64,000 nucleotides of DNA, from positions 56,783,219 through 56,847,218 of the forward strand of contig CM068835.1 of NCBI GenBank assembly GCA_028554795.2. Reading direction: 5' to 3'. Each line of letters opens with the position of its first letter. Position 1 is the stretch's first letter. This document shows positions 23,180-35,920 of the stretch, in pieces. The notes under the pieces are model-generated. The model worked only from the letters and a program-made list of their open reading frames with translations. It was not told where the DNA came from and did no database searches. This stretch comes from Sinohyriopsis cumingii. Taxonomy: Eukaryota > Mollusca > Bivalvia > Unionida > Unionidae. The translations under genes were made by a program, and so were the position numbers.

Positions 23180-24900
23180 CAACAAAAAAAAATATTAATA
23201 CGATTATCTCTGCGATTGACAAATTACAGGAGAATGATCTATCGCATCAACACGATAGTGAAAACATAATCTACGACGATTTTGAAATGATAAAAGAGCG
23301 ACGGGAAGAGGATAGCTATAATATGTAAGCAGAAAATCGATTTATCAAATTAGTCTAACGCGCAACGGAAATGTCCCTCTCATGGATGAAGGATAATAGC
23401 GCGATTGCTGAATTTGCTTCTCTGGCAACAGCCATAGAGGAAATCAGATCAGCGCTGTCTTGAGAAAATGAAATGCGAAAGGCTGTAGGTATGCTTGCAA
23501 CACAGCTAAGGGATCTTTTGCATGATTCCGATTCCGATCGCGTAAAATCAGTTGAAGGCGAATTGGAAACCAAGCACGTAGTTATTCGGGCAGTGAAGCA
23601 TCCCGTGTGTTGGGCTGGGGCAAACACACTCTATCCATGTCCATAGTTCACGAAAACACATAACTTATCCACGGGTGACAATGTCGCCAGCACCGAAAAC
23701 AATACATTAAAGACTCTCTAAACGGTGAAAAGGCCCGCTATGAGAAACAAAATAATTATAATGTATCTTTTTTGCTAGTCACGGTGGAATGAAGTTCCAC
23801 GCGCTTTATTTTATTTGTTACGGCTTGTCACGCACATACAAACTCATAGTCAATTTTTCGCTGCGGATGTCCGATTAATGCCCATTTTGGTCGGTCAGAC
23901 GACACTGTATTCGTGACAACTAGGAATTATGACATCGTAAATAAACATGATTAGTAGGCACCGATACAATCAAATGGCCGGGGGGGGGGGGGACCTCAAG
24001 AGAAAAGCTGTAAAGAACATATCGCTGGATCGCTTAAGATCCGTTGCTTTCTCTGAGCGCTCTTACAACCACCGTTCACGGTGTAACAGACAAGACTTAC
24101 AGAAACCTTCGACGTGATATTAACTATACGCGGAGATATGTAATGACTACCACTATATGGGTTGTTGTTATATTTGAGAATAACTGTCAAGGTTCCTGTT
24201 TTTCTTTATACCACATAGATCTTTGGAAAGTATTTGTCAATAATGGCATCGATATCCCGCCAAATTGTATAGCTATCCAGTCTTGGTAGTTTGAAGTAGG
24301 TAGCTGGGCTTCGGTGATTTTACAATGCTCAGAGAATAACTTTATATGTACAGCATCTTTATCGAATAATCTGACATTCGTCATCATTGACAATCACCAC
24401 TGTGTATCGCCTGGCTCAGATGAGATTTAGCGGATAATCCACCAAATGAGTTTTCTCTGATATTAGGCGAACTATAATAAACTCATAATTGCGAAACGCT
24501 ATCTTTTCATACCTGTTACTAATTGCGGAAAATTTACTACCCGATATTTCACCGTCGTTTAACCACGTCGATATCATCGATAATAAATTTATACATGCAT
24601 TTGTCGCGGCCCACGCTGTAATTTCTTAATAGCACATGTTGATAGACGTTTCCCGATAATATTTAGGATGCCATACAATCCAACAACAGCAACACCGATT
24701 ATTATCACGTGTCACGTTGCCTGCCAGCGATTACGTAAAGTCAAGAACAAAGGAATAGGTTAGAAGCTATGTATCTATTTTAGACCCCGCGGCTATAGTG
24801 GTCCTGTTCGTATTTGTCACGAGAGCCCAGCTTTGTTGGGTGTCAAACGTCACAAAGGACCCTTACTGGCATCGTAAATTTCACCACGTAGACAGACGGT
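23180..24900. other. Coding-looking but unassigned stretch inside the Polinton interval
   Basis: Plus-strand translation near 23390-23620 gives helical, charged sequence such as IAEFASLATAIEEIRSAL and RDLLHDSDSDRVKSVEGELE. Minus-strand translation at 24187-24393 gives ITEAQLPTSNYQDWIAIQF and FQRSMWYKEKQEP. Base composition is less AT-biased than the flanks. I could not match either to a known family. They may be lesser-known Polinton proteins or unrelated relics. A G run of about 12 lies near 23980. Confidence 0.35.
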
Positions 24901-25521
24901 TGGAGCATTGTCTGCTAAGTTGAATAGAACAGGGTAGAATCGATAATCAATCAGAACTGATACAGGGTGAGGTCACCAATTAAACCCGAATTTAACTGAG
25001 TACTTTAGACTAGAAACTTCAGTCATTGAAAAAACATCGTATTGTGAAGTTGTAGCAATACCTCTGGGAAACCTTTCGTGAATTGGATTGAAAACTATGG
25101 AAATTCTAAGGAAAGACAAAGCTTCGTAAAGGTCAGTGAGTTATTTGCCCGATTGTTTGCAGAACATTACGGCATTGTAATTGTAATTACGTGCAGTATT
25201 TCTACTTCGTAACTAGAATCGTTAGTATGTAGAATACCTTCGTAGTGTTGAATTTACATGGTTATTTGAGAAAGGAGTTATGATTATGTAAAGAATCAAG
25301 TAGTTTGTTAGCTCGTAGTTAGAATTAATATTATAATTCGCTGTTTGGTTAATTCGTATTAAACAAGTGCATTTATTCATGATAATATAGATATTGCAAC
25401 TTTGGTTGCAGTGTGTAAAATTAATTAATATAGATATTTGAATATTTGTGTACACTTATGGGAGTGTAATGTACAGAGATGCGTCTGATTGATGTGATTT
25501 TGTTCAGTATAATGAGATTAA

Positions 25522-25522
<1 letters not shown>

Positions 25523-25602
<80 letters not shown>
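25523..25602. repeat. (TA)n microsatellite
   Basis: Pure TA array of about 80 bases. Confidence 0.97.
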
Positions 25603-25603
<1 letters not shown>

Positions 25604-25859
25604 GGATTTGACGCAATTTATTAATGTCTGTATGATAAGTAGTTGATACAGTGTTTTTATTACGACGTTGTTTACCATAAAGAGCGTATGGGTATTTCGA
25701 TGTCACGAATGCGTGACCAAAAAATGTAATAGTCTTTACCTGATGATTGATTGTTGGTTTAATGTGAGACGAGATGGCTAAGGAAATATGCTACGGTCCT
25801 TGTGTTTTCACCGGAAGCGTTTAGGGGACAGACTTCCTGTGTATTTTAGTCCCGAGTCT

Positions 25860-26050
25860 CTAAGAGAGAGACGGACTAGAGACTAGTGAAGAAGTCGATT
25901 GTGAATCGAAGACTAGTCGGAGAGCAGAGTCAAGGAGGAGGAAGAAAAGGAGTCAAGAAGGAGAAATTGGAGAAGGAGAGTCAAGGAGAAGGAGTTACGA
26001 GGGAAGTCGGAAGGATATAATGAATTGGCGAGATAGCAGAGATACAGATG
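25860..26050 (+). repeat. Purine-rich (GGAGAA-type) low-complexity tract
   Basis: About 190 bases strongly enriched for G and A on the plus strand, with recurring AGTCAAGGAG and GAGAAGGAG motifs. Confidence 0.7.
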
Positions 26051-26289
26051 AGTAGAAAACAAGGTCAGGTTGAGAAGCGATCTTACACTATAACTCACAG
26101 GATGCAAAAAGTTATCACCTGGTCGAGAGAAAGAAGAATGATTGGGAAATTATTATCATTTGACTATTGAATTGTATTAAGTTCTTATTCCTTTTAATTT
26201 CACCTTTGTGTTCTCAATAATTTAACTGTCGGCATTGCTGGCTGGGGGCTCGGAGCTTTACCCTCTCTATCACTAATTTTCTTCCTACA

Positions 26290-27120
26290 AATCAAGCCTG
26301 TGTGGGACTGCCACGGTAATTTAAATAATATATTGGGAGCACCACACCCCAACTATACCAAACCCTACATCACTGTTGATATCACGTACGTTACTGATAA
26401 TGCGCCGATTAACGTCGTTGTTTCACCGACCAACGCGGGTAAATCATATACAAAAATGTCTATCACGATGATGCGTCTGCAATATTTTCTATGTTTTAAC
26501 ATATGCATGTTGATGATGTTTTTCAGTGATACCTCCTACGCACATGCTTGATTGCCTTCGAATTTTCTGTTGACTGCTTTGACTGACATTTTAATGCTGA
26601 CTAGATCGCCAAGTCGTGTGAAAACTAACGTGAGCATAACGTCGACTACCATTGGATTTCTAGAGAAGTCCTTGGCGACTTTATAAATTCTCTGAAATTT
26701 TATCACTCATTGTCGTTAAGGCGATACCTATTGTCTTTGTCTTCAACGAATTTCTTCGTAGCGGCGCCATTTTTCTGATGATATTGCTCTCAAAAGAACA
26801 ATTATATTTCCGCTGATGCTGAGTTTACAGGTCACTGTATGGCCGGTTTTAGCAATACATCTATTGCACTAGTTTCTGATCGCTACGACATATTCGTTTG
26901 AGTCTCTTAATTTCCCACCAACAGTGGCTACGGGATATTATCGGTGTTCGAACCTAAAACTTGGAGGATAGTATCGACCCACTTAATATTGCTCGTTTTC
27001 AACATTCCATGTTTATTTCTGAACAGCAACAACAACAAAAACCGTATCTTTGCCAACCCCGGTGAGACCCATACGATCAACAAGTTCATATTTACTTGTA
27101 TACTTTGACAGATTAATGTC
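26290..27120. other. Unassigned stretch next to the Polinton protease
   Basis: Short open frames on both strands (for example GAPHPNYTKPYITVDITYVT on plus near 26340) look more coding-like than chance, but I could not assign a family. A P-loop-like GLTGVGKD on the minus strand near 27060 is too isolated to call. Confidence 0.3.
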
Positions 27121-27170
27121 ACCGGAGCCCTTGCCTCTGGCAGGATGAGATCTTCCGTAAATATTTACCT

Positions 27171-27518
27171 TTATGAATTATTAACCTGTTTAAAATTAAC
27201 GCGAGTGTACTCGTGCAGGACTTTAAGAGGCGACGCAGATGACGTTGACATAGCGCTAAGTACAGCAATTACTTCTGGACAGGATATAGGTGGATCTGTT
27301 ACTTTGTGCGTTGGCGATGTTGAATGCCAGATCGATATGTTGCTAGCAATATCTTGTGAATATTCTTTTGGCAGCGTCAATCCATACGAATCAAAATAAA
27401 CAGCACCACGTAGATCAATATCATATGCAATCCAGTGAGCGTCTGGACCTGAACGTCGAGAGAGATTAAAGATACCAGCTTTAATGCGAATCGGTTGTTT
27501 TGGTAATTGATCACGCAT
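27171..27518 (-). pseudogene. Polinton cysteine protease remnant
   Basis: The translation carries the hallmarks of the adenovirus-type maturation protease of Polintons: a start MRDQLPKQP, then a GPDAHWIAYDID block around the catalytic His, then VYFDSYGLTLPKEY. In the family it cleaves capsid precursors. This part is broken towards its C-terminus. Confidence 0.8.
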
Positions 27519-27534
27519 AGAAAACTCCTCTAAA

Positions 27535-27960
27535 GTGTTTCACGCTTACTCGCCGAGCAGCAACAAGTAAATCAAAATTGGACATAGGACATTTTAGTAA
27601 AACGTTCTTGGTAGTTGCAGAACTTGACCGTGCCATATTCATGGTAATTGTAGATCCCGCCCTTTTTTCTGGATGTCTTTAGACCTTGCAACGTTGTTTT
27701 TTTCGGTGGTGCAAAGTCTTGCTGTTTTTCAACAGCTGGAGCTGTAGCTGCAATCAGCGCATGTATAGCTGCAAGAATGGGAATATACCACGAGTCTTTG
27801 CTATATCGTTGATTGCATTTGCAGAAAGATCAAGTCGTACGCCAATCTTTGAATTAGTGTCGTCATTAAAGTGTTTCAGCTCACGCTCATTCAGCTTATT
27901 TGAGTTTTGCAAAGCCGTTTATATATTATTATTCCACAATTCTCCTTTTAATCTGAGAAG
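27535..27960 (-). pseudogene. Possible small Polinton structural protein remnant
   Basis: Directly upstream of the protease on the same strand is a region whose translation contains LNERELKHFNDDTNSKIGVR and an Ala-rich segment. Position and composition fit the small structural proteins seen near Polinton proteases. The assignment is by context only, and it is broken. Confidence 0.4.
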
Positions 27961-27974
27961 GTATCAAGGTGACA

Positions 27975-27977
27975 TTG

Positions 27978-28013
<36 letters not shown>

Positions 28014-29640
28014 TAAATCATAATAATGAGGACATTGTATAGCGCCTAATCTTTAGAAGCTCTAAGCGCTTTATAACATTAGACAATGCCTATAAGAAAA
28101 AAAACATATAATGATGTGATTACAAAAACAAACACAACGAAATTGGAAAACATAAAAAACATGCTGAAAATATTTAAGGTAAGTTACATTATTAGGTCTT
28201 TAAGTTTGTTCTTGCAGTTGAAATAAGTGAGTTTTAAGATTACTCTTGATTGGAATCACTGTGTCTTTGTGTCTAGGTTTAGTCGGCAATTCATTTCACG
28301 TTACTGGGCCCTGGTATTCAAAAAAACGCTCTCCTTATGACTTTGTTTTCATAATGGGATTAATGAGTATACGAATGTCAGAAGAAGAGCGTACGTATCT
28401 TGCTGGTGTGTACACATGGGTGAGGTCGGAAAGGTATGTTGAACTGGAGTCCGTCAGTGAAACGTAGCACAGAGAACAAATTTTGCGTTTGATTCTGGAT
28501 CTAATGGACAGCCAGTGTAGGGTACAGATCAGCAGGGATGTGTGCTCTGATCGTGGCACTCTAAGTATGACCCGAGCAGCTGTGTTTTGAACTTTTTGAA
28601 GTTTCTGGAGTAGATATTGAGATGAACCAGACAGAATTGAGTTACAATAGTCCAGTCTTGAAAGTACTAATGAACACACAAGTGTTTTAGTGGCATCAAC
28701 AGAAATATGTTTGCGAATGGAGCTGATGCGTCTCAGTTCAAGATAAGTAGGACTTGAACCACATAAAGGCTGAATGCCAAATACATCCTGGAGACGGTGA
28801 AGTAATATATCATAGTCTATTGTGTCAAATGCTGCAGACAAATGAAGGCGGGTGAGGACTGCAATATTTCCGCTATCCAAAGCAGTAAGAATGTCATTAA
28901 CTACTTTTAAAGGAGTAGTTTCAGTACTGTGGCAAGGGCGTTAAGCAGATTATACATTGCTAAAAAGACTGTTTGAATTCAGATGAGATACAAGCTGGGA
29001 TAGATCAAGCTTTTCTGAGATTGTTGATTTGAATGGGAGTTTCGAAACTGGGCGGTAGTTCTTTAAATCGTTATGGTCAAGTGTTGGTTTCTTCAACAGA
29101 GGCTTTAAAATGGCAGTTTTGAAAAATGATGGGAATTCCCCGGATGAGAGTGAGGTATTAATAACATCAGTTAGTGAAGGCAATACTGGATCTAAGCACT
29201 CTAGCAGAAGTGATGTTGGACTTGGATCAAGTTTACATGACTTTGGTGCACTCTTCATTAGGATTGTACGTACGAAATCCATAGAGACTGGTTCAAATGT
29301 TGCTAATGGTTGCCGCTCAAATTATGTATTCCAACTGTATGGTGACGACGAGTCAATTGAAATTGTGGTGTCAAGCTTATCTCTAATGGTTTGTACTTTG
29401 TCACGGAAGAAATATGCAAACATGTCAGGAAGGTCTACTGGAGAGAAGGTAATTGGAAGTGGTGTACATTTGTTCCTTGACATTAGCTTGCTAGTAATCT
29501 CGTTGTCGGTGGCACTTCGGGCAAGTGCAGCTGTTTGTTTAGCACTGAAATTAACTTTTCGGACATTTCTGCAAATCCAAGGATATGTCATAGTGGGATT
29601 ACACATGCAAATTCTTCAACGTGTGGCAAAAAACCTAGTT
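27975..29640 (-). mobile_element. L2-like LINE with internal RT deletion
   Basis: The minus-strand translation runs from LPDMFAYFFRDKVQTIRDKL through PSPTSLLLECLDPVLPSLT and FKTAILKPLLKKPTLD to LKNYRPVS, then LSAAFDTIDYDILLHRL. It then jumps to SVDATKTLVCSLVLSRLDYC and RVPRSEHTSLLICTLHWLSI. These are L2/CR1-group landmarks in order. The palm segment with the catalytic FADD motif is missing between about 28795 and 28740, an internal deletion of several hundred bases. Stops and frame changes occur near 28880-28950. The 3' end has a GCGCTTTATA-type tail and an (ATT)n-like microsatellite, as in L2 elements. It lies between the capsid and protease parts of the Polinton, so it probably inserted later. 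Confidence 0.85.
27979..28030. repeat. (ATA)n microsatellite tail of the L2-like LINE
   Basis: AATAATAAT array of about 33 bases plus decayed units, at the 3' end of the LINE. Confidence 0.9.
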
Positions 29641-29744
29641 GACGTTTTCATTTATCGATGCGATTTCACTTCTAGCGGAGTTCATTGTTACATTACGCTT
29701 CTGGGTGCGACCATTGGTACCTATGGCGATCATCGGTGATAGAC

Positions 29745-30070
29745 AAGCGGACTAATCATCGGAAAATCTTGCGAGACCCAGTATCGTCATTGCTACGTCA
29801 ACATTTCGAGACATGATTGAATATTCTTTCCATCAATCATGTATGTGGCACTGTTAAATAGCGCCATAACACCGTTGTTAATTAAAACCAACTCGATCTC
29901 CTATTCCATACGCTGTTATCTGCTTTAAAATGTTTCCCTTCCACCTCTGTGAGTTACTCGTCAGGGAGGAAATAGCTACTTGTATCCTGATATTGTAGTT
30001 CCATTTGTCCACGTGCGTCAGGTACACGTGCATCATATGATAAAATCCGATAATTGCAAATAGATTCATC
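29745..30070 (-). pseudogene. Start of a Polinton major capsid protein
   Basis: Two blocks in this part, QMELQYQDTSSYFLPDE and LINNGVMALFNSATYMIDGK, match the opening of the double-jelly-roll capsid protein of Polintons, in which a LINNG..LF segment precedes a conserved Gly-rich turn. Only the first part of the gene is present, and the rest is missing next to the L2-like LINE. It is broken. Confidence 0.65.
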
Positions 30071-30238
30071 TTAGTTTCATGTCCATTGCGGGATCACATA
30101 CACGCTTAAACAGTTTATTATATTATATGTTGTTTAAAACGACGTCGAGCCAAGCCACTTCCTGCTATCAGACTTGCGGTTGTATTTTTTTCTCTCTCGG
30201 CAGCTTATTGTTTTTATCAGTCCACGTGGGCTCGTCCG

Positions 30239-30392
30239 AATTGAATTTTTGAGAAAGTTTGCCAGAAGCTTCCCGTGGGTTGGAGGTTATTACCGGAGCT
30301 TTCCCTTGTTCTTTCTCCACCAGTTATACTGACATCCATGTATAGCCTATCGTGTGCTGAAAAATGGCGTTAAATCCACAACAACAACAATT
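30239..30392 (+). mobile_element. 5'-truncated SINE, same family as 18.9 kb
   Basis: The body matches the 18.9 kb SINE from TTGCCAGAAGCTTCCCGTGG through CATGTATAGCC to TGGCGTTAAATCC and a short (CAA)n tail. AATTGA occurs at both edges and may be a short target-site duplication. The tRNA head is absent. Confidence 0.85.
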
Positions 30393-30399
30393 GATATAA

Positions 30400-33300
30400 C
30401 CACCGGTTCAGGAAGAAAAACGATAAGAAATGTTTAAGCTGTCCGCCACTGTTACCACATTTGATATCAGGAGTGGCACTATTTTCAAATAGGTCAAGCA
30501 CGATGTTGGGATGAATTTGCATGAAAATTTTCATGGCAATCATCCAATTAGTTTAAGAGTAGTAGCAATAATAGCACGAACGATGTACAACAAACATATC
30601 AGGGCTTCTGAAAGACGTCACTGACGATTTTTGGTTAACTGCATGGGTTAAAACAAATACGACTGGACAAGGTACTGTGAATGAAGAGTCAGAAGACTGA
30701 GATCAGAGACAAGTACTACATAAAATACCGGTAGGTAAGCTGTACAGTTTTTGGTATATGAAAGAAACTTAGAAGACAACTGAACTTCCTGATATTACCG
30801 TAAACAGTGAATGAGAAAACAGCTATCTTACGGTATTATGAGATAGCTTCAGAATGAAAAAGACAAATGAAACCAACTAAGTGGAATTACTCTCTTTTAT
30901 GATTAAATCACTAGGGAACTTATTATGGACAAGTAGCCAACCCAATTTTATCAACTCTCACACTTGATTCTCTCGGGTTTCGATACGGATTAAATTAACA
31001 GAGAAATTGATCCTGAAAAGCTTTTTGACTCAGCAAGAGAACAAACGTTTTGCGGCTATAAACGGTATGCCAAATATTGTTTAGTCCCATGGTTGTAAGT
31101 CACTACGTATTGCATCAATGAGCAGAAATAGCACACCTAATTTAATAACACAAGTGCTGCAAATTAGTATATTGATAACTGTACACGGATGCATCTGGCT
31201 TATTGAGTGGTTTTAAATTAGATAACTTGCACAAGTTAACCTTGTTGAAAAAAATTAATATTCAATGGCAAAGTCAATAACAAACGTATCTATTGAACAG
31301 TGTTTCAAAAATAGATTAATCAAAAGCCAGCAAGTAAAAAATACATACCATCTTTCATCCTAACCAAAGATACAAGCAAGAAAGCACATTCGACGAGAAC
31401 TTCGGTAATTCATATCAGTAAACTGGTGTATACTTGCAGTTAAACAAAATGCACTATAACGTATATGTGCGATGTCAACATAACCAGTAACTTGAGAAGA
31501 AGAAACTTTGTTTACAAAACTGAAATATAATGCTGGGAACTGTTCGTTACTTAGGATGGGGCCATCGATGACGTCTACCGCGGCATTACGGTGTGTCTGC
31601 AATGCATATCAATTTGATACGGTGATTCGTCAAAACAATAAATGTTCTGAACAAACAGCGTTACGGAACCTTTAAAGCATTAATTATATCAGGAGATTTA
31701 GAAAAACAGCGTGTCTATTTTCCACTTTAGTGATGACGTTGAATCACAGGACAGTTTGAAGTGACCTCTGAGATTAAAGCAAATTCTCATCGTTTTTTAC
31801 ATATGCATTTGTGCGTATCAGGCTTTACAAAATAACACCGAGCAGGGTTTCAGCGTGTATTATTTTAAGGTAAAATCCCAAAGTTAGATAAAATTTGAAC
31901 CGATAATTTATAAGATGTTGGAGTTTCAAGTAATCATATATTTTAACCAAGAGCAACTAAAATCGTCCTACTGTACTACGTAGGTAACCATAATCATCAA
32001 ACTGTTGTATTTATTAATTCTATATATATGTAATGGTATATACCTTTGAAGAAACTAAAACTAAGTACTGATGTCATGTCCATATGGTATTACATTCACA
32101 GCCAAATTCGTGTGTTCATACAATAACTATGATTCCGGGTATACTTTTCTCTTTACATTATTGATAATAAAATTTATTTTAAAATGTCGAAACTTGAAAT
32201 TCGATTCACCAGTAATGACATGAACTATATTTTCGAACATTATAGAGTGCTTATGGTAATTTTATACTTTGTCTTCATTAAATAAATCAACGAATGAACA
32301 GATGAGTGTCGCTTCTGTGGCATAGGACATATTTTGTTTATTGCACTCCGAAGGTTACCACAAACCTGTCCATTAATAATACCGAAATTCTGATCTCTAT
32401 CTCCCGACAAATTATGTGGCAGTTTCAATGACTTCATCCTTGAAAGTCTTTATTGTTTTTATGCATAATGTTCACTTACTTTAAAACTACATAATCATAG
32501 ATGCTTTGAAATTTTCATATATCTTTCCAATTCATATATGGTGTCTATTCTGCACTAATCACTGCCCATGGGATGTTTTGCAGGCATACTTTATTGCTAA
32601 TACAGAGTCAACACACGATGTTTGGGATTTTATTTTTAATTAGATAAACGTATGCAGCTAAAAGAGCTTTGGTATTCGTCAATTATATACTGTGATAGGA
32701 CCAGTATCATATATTGAAGTAAGTACGCAAATTGTGTCAATGATAATAACCGGAAAAGGTGGTATTTGACTAGGAAAATATAGCTAGCTACCTGGAGATT
32801 TTACCTCAGTGATCCGTTGTTGATCTCTCTGATGAAGACCAAAGCCATTCATTTCTTTGAATTCTTTTTATCACAGTGTGGTAGTATGAATTAATACTGC
32901 TTGCTTTTTCCTGTTACATTGGTCGTTGCCTAGTTATGTATTGCTTCCACTGGAATGCTGGGTAAAATCCAAGCTAATCAAACTCTTCTAATTTGTTCCC
33001 AAGGAGATATAACAAATGACTCCATAATTTCATAAATTCCTTGGCTGAAACTAAATAAATACAACACACACTAGATATGGAGATTTCCAAATTACATTAG
33101 GTAAGTAAGCACAATGAAGAAAAACATTTAGCTTTGCAAAGTGACACTCTTAAGAGTGAGGCAGTGAACATTATTAGAGTGACTATTTATCGCAAAAATG
33201 TGGAACAGTTAAGATATATTAAAATGACTATTCATCAACAAAGTATGAGGCTTTGATAAATATGTTGCCAGAATATACTGAACAATTTACAGGTCAAATA

Positions 33301-33510
33301 AATAATGCAGAACACTACCTGTCAGACGACGAAGGAATGTCGCGATTCACTTGCATGCGCTACAGTATAGTAAACAAGATTTTAGAGGAAAGCTTCATGG
33401 TACTACATTCATTTTTTTACTGCAAAAAGGTCAATTCAACATGAAAATTTATATAACCATTTAAAATGTATGCGTCCTCTTCTGTAACATGACAGTTGTT
33501 TCTTATGTCT
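30400..33510. other. No gene recognised
   Basis: AT-rich sequence. No convincing domain or exon on either strand. Confidence 0.5.
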
Positions 33511-33615
<105 letters not shown>

Positions 33616-34275
33616 TGTAATGATAAAGATAGATATAATTCTGTTTCCATAACATTGAAACATAAAACCGTGTAATTTTAACATCAGTTGTACAAAAATA
33701 TTAAATGATCTATTTGAACATCTTTGGAATATATTTCAGAGTGTCTGTCAACAAATATTAAATTCAGTGGTACAAAGAGAATGTGATTTCAACTTCTTTA
33801 ACATGCTGCACTCCTTCAATCAGTGTCTCAATCAGGAATACTAATGACAAGGAATGTATTTAATGTTTTCTTTACGTAATGTTCCTGTTTGTCTATATTC
33901 TAGGTTTTTTTAAAGCATGGTGAAAAGTATATTTTATACTTTTGAAATATATTTCGTTTCACGCATTTCATTCTCAAACAGCAAATTCCAATTAGACAAG
34001 CATAATGCGGCGCACTATATACCATACTCCATCTTGTCATGAAGTACCACACAACTATGCTTATAAACATTTGTTGTAAGCTATATAAGCAGAACTGTAC
34101 AACTAATATAACGTGCTATCATAAGCACATAAACTGCACATTTAGACACGTGCTAACTAGTGTAAAAGACTGGCAGGCACAATATCAAATAGAATTATGT
34201 ATTTAATAATAATTTATGTGTTTTGCAAAAAGGTTCCATTCTGACTTTTAAGTGAGAAAGTATTGAAAATAAGAA

Positions 34276-34524
34276 TTACATTTTAAAAATTTGCTTACAT
34301 TTCTTCTTAAAATATCTAATTATAGACGTTTTATCAAATATAAAAAAATATAATTTGATTGCTTTTGTTAGATCCAAAATCGATGATTTTAAAGACAGCG
34401 AAGCCTTTTTGTAGCAGTACTGACATAATTTAGTACACAAGTTATTTGATCTGTATAGCAAACTGTCCGGTATGTCAAAATCCAAATAAACTGAACTCAA
34501 GACATCTTCCAGGACATACTTCAA
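34276..34524 (-). CDS. Possible isolated exon, unknown protein
   Basis: An open stretch on the minus strand begins right after an acceptor-like AACCTCAG and encodes YVLEDVLSSVYLDFDIPDSL, then NLCTKLCQYCYKKASLSLKS. The paired Cys residues and following helix loosely recall the C-terminal part of small zinc-binding domains such as the ZAD. I found no matching neighbouring exon. It may equally be chance in AT-rich DNA. Confidence 0.25.
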   Translation of the reverse strand: MKYVLEDVLSSVYLDFDIPDSLLYRSNNLCTKLCQYCYKKASLSLKSSILDLTKAIKLYFFIFDKTSIIRYFKKKCKQIFKM

Positions 34525-34539
34525 CTGAGGTTAGTTTTG

Positions 34540-35460
34540 TCTCTTACCGAGTGTTACGTTAAAACCTACACTGTAAACAAGTAATTCTTCGTGGCTACTT
34601 ATTTCATTTCTGGGCAGCATCACGTACTGATTACTCGTTTTGCACTGTAGCTAAAATAAACACAGACCAAATATTATCCTATTTTAAAGAATTAACCATT
34701 TCCTTTACATCAATACCAAAAATATCAATATCAAATTCAAGGATCACTACCAATCCAACACCCCAAAATTCATGGTGATATTTGGCTTAGATTTAGATAT
34801 TTTTCGTATTGATTGAAAGAAACTTGTATATTCTATATAATATGGATATTATGTCTTGATTGTCTGTTTGTATTTCGGAGATAGTGCAGTAAGTAAGGTA
34901 GCACTGATGCGGGACCGGAAGTGAAACACGTAGCAATTAGTTTTATTTAAAGTTGAGCCTCTTAAAAAAACGACAGTTAATCTACGACAGGAACATCACC
35001 TAATATGATACATAAAAAAAAAAATATGCACATTCCTTATTAAGCTTACATATATGACCAGTTTTCACAACTGTCTTGTGTGCGACAACCATAATAAAGA
35101 CCATTGCGCGAAAATATGCACGTTGAATAATACACTCCATCATTAATTTCACAAGAATGTTTAACGTTTAGTAAATTTTGTATGTACTTAACACTATCGT
35201 GAGAATCGGTCTATACATTGTAATTGGGGTAAAAACTGTTATCAGGACAATGATGAAACATTTAAATCAAAATAAAATTATCATATGGTTATAAAGGGAT
35301 TTACGTTCACATGAACTCGTGATAAGGGCAATTATAGCACTCGTTTGCATAGGATTTAAATATGCGATAATGAATTCAGAAAACCTTTCATAACGCAAGA
35401 ATTGTTAGAGCAATATTTTTAATATTTCTCTCTCTTCATATTTAGTCAGATGAAAATGAG
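34540..35460. other. No gene recognised
   Basis: AT-rich sequence without recognisable features. Confidence 0.5.
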
Positions 35461-35463
35461 TTA

Positions 35464-35920
35464 GGGTCTTCGCGAACTCCATAGCCTGACGCAGCTTGTC
35501 CCCGTAATCATCAAAACCTCGAAAGCAGCAGTCAGAGTTGAGTTTGCGGAATCCCACGCCTCATTAATCAACCCCCAATCCGACGAAGAGGTCGACACAG
35601 ACTGGTACAAATCGTCTACAATATTTGACTGCGAGGGCCAGTCGCCTAGCAGGACTATTTCCTATAGGCTCTTGGCGTGTTCGCCTTTACGTGGAAAAGA
35701 GGGTGGGGGTGGGGAAGGAAGTCTCGTAACTTATGCCTTAAGATCGTTGGAAACAGCATTCGATGCAACCATCTACAACAAATTCATCAAGGCTCACAAC
35801 AAAGTAACGGAGGCGGAAGGAGCTGTTAAAAACCTGCGTAAGTTACATGAGGATAACACGAATGTGTATACGGATGATGACCTGATGTATGCATTAAGGG
35901 TGGAAGACACTGCTGATTAG
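35464..35920 (+). pseudogene. Open frame of about 150 codons, possibly a retroelement gag fossil
   Basis: An open frame without an obvious start codon, clearly less AT-rich than its surroundings. It encodes LTQLVPVIIKTSKAAVRVEF, then SLINPQSDEEVDTDWYKSS and, after a Gly-rich linker, a helical part with HNKVTEAEGAVKNLRKLHED. Acidic, helical proteins of this style occur as the first product of BEL/Pao- or Gypsy-like elements, but I recognise no diagnostic motif. Coding-like composition continues weakly to about 36290. It appears broken. A host exon is possible. Confidence 0.35.

Larger units (their letters stand above)
19667..30070. mobile_element. Scattered Polinton/Maverick fossil
   Basis: Four protein types that together define Polintons occur in this interval: an FtsK/A32-like packaging ATPase (minus, 19.67-20.28 kb), a parvovirus-type PLA2-like protein (plus, 20.35-20.97 kb), an adenovirus-type cysteine protease (minus, 27.17-27.52 kb) and the start of a major capsid protein (minus, 29.75-30.07 kb). 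Stretches between them look partly coding but are not assigned. An L2-like LINE lies between capsid and protease, and several simple repeats have grown in. I did not find the terminal inverted repeats, the integrase or the polymerase B gene. Every part is broken, with many breaks overall, so it is an old insertion. Confidence 0.75.

Noticed and set aside
27020-27080. P-loop-like GLTGVGKD on the minus strand
   Set aside because: No further ATPase motif follows in any frame, and the motif lacks the usual Ser/Thr after Lys.
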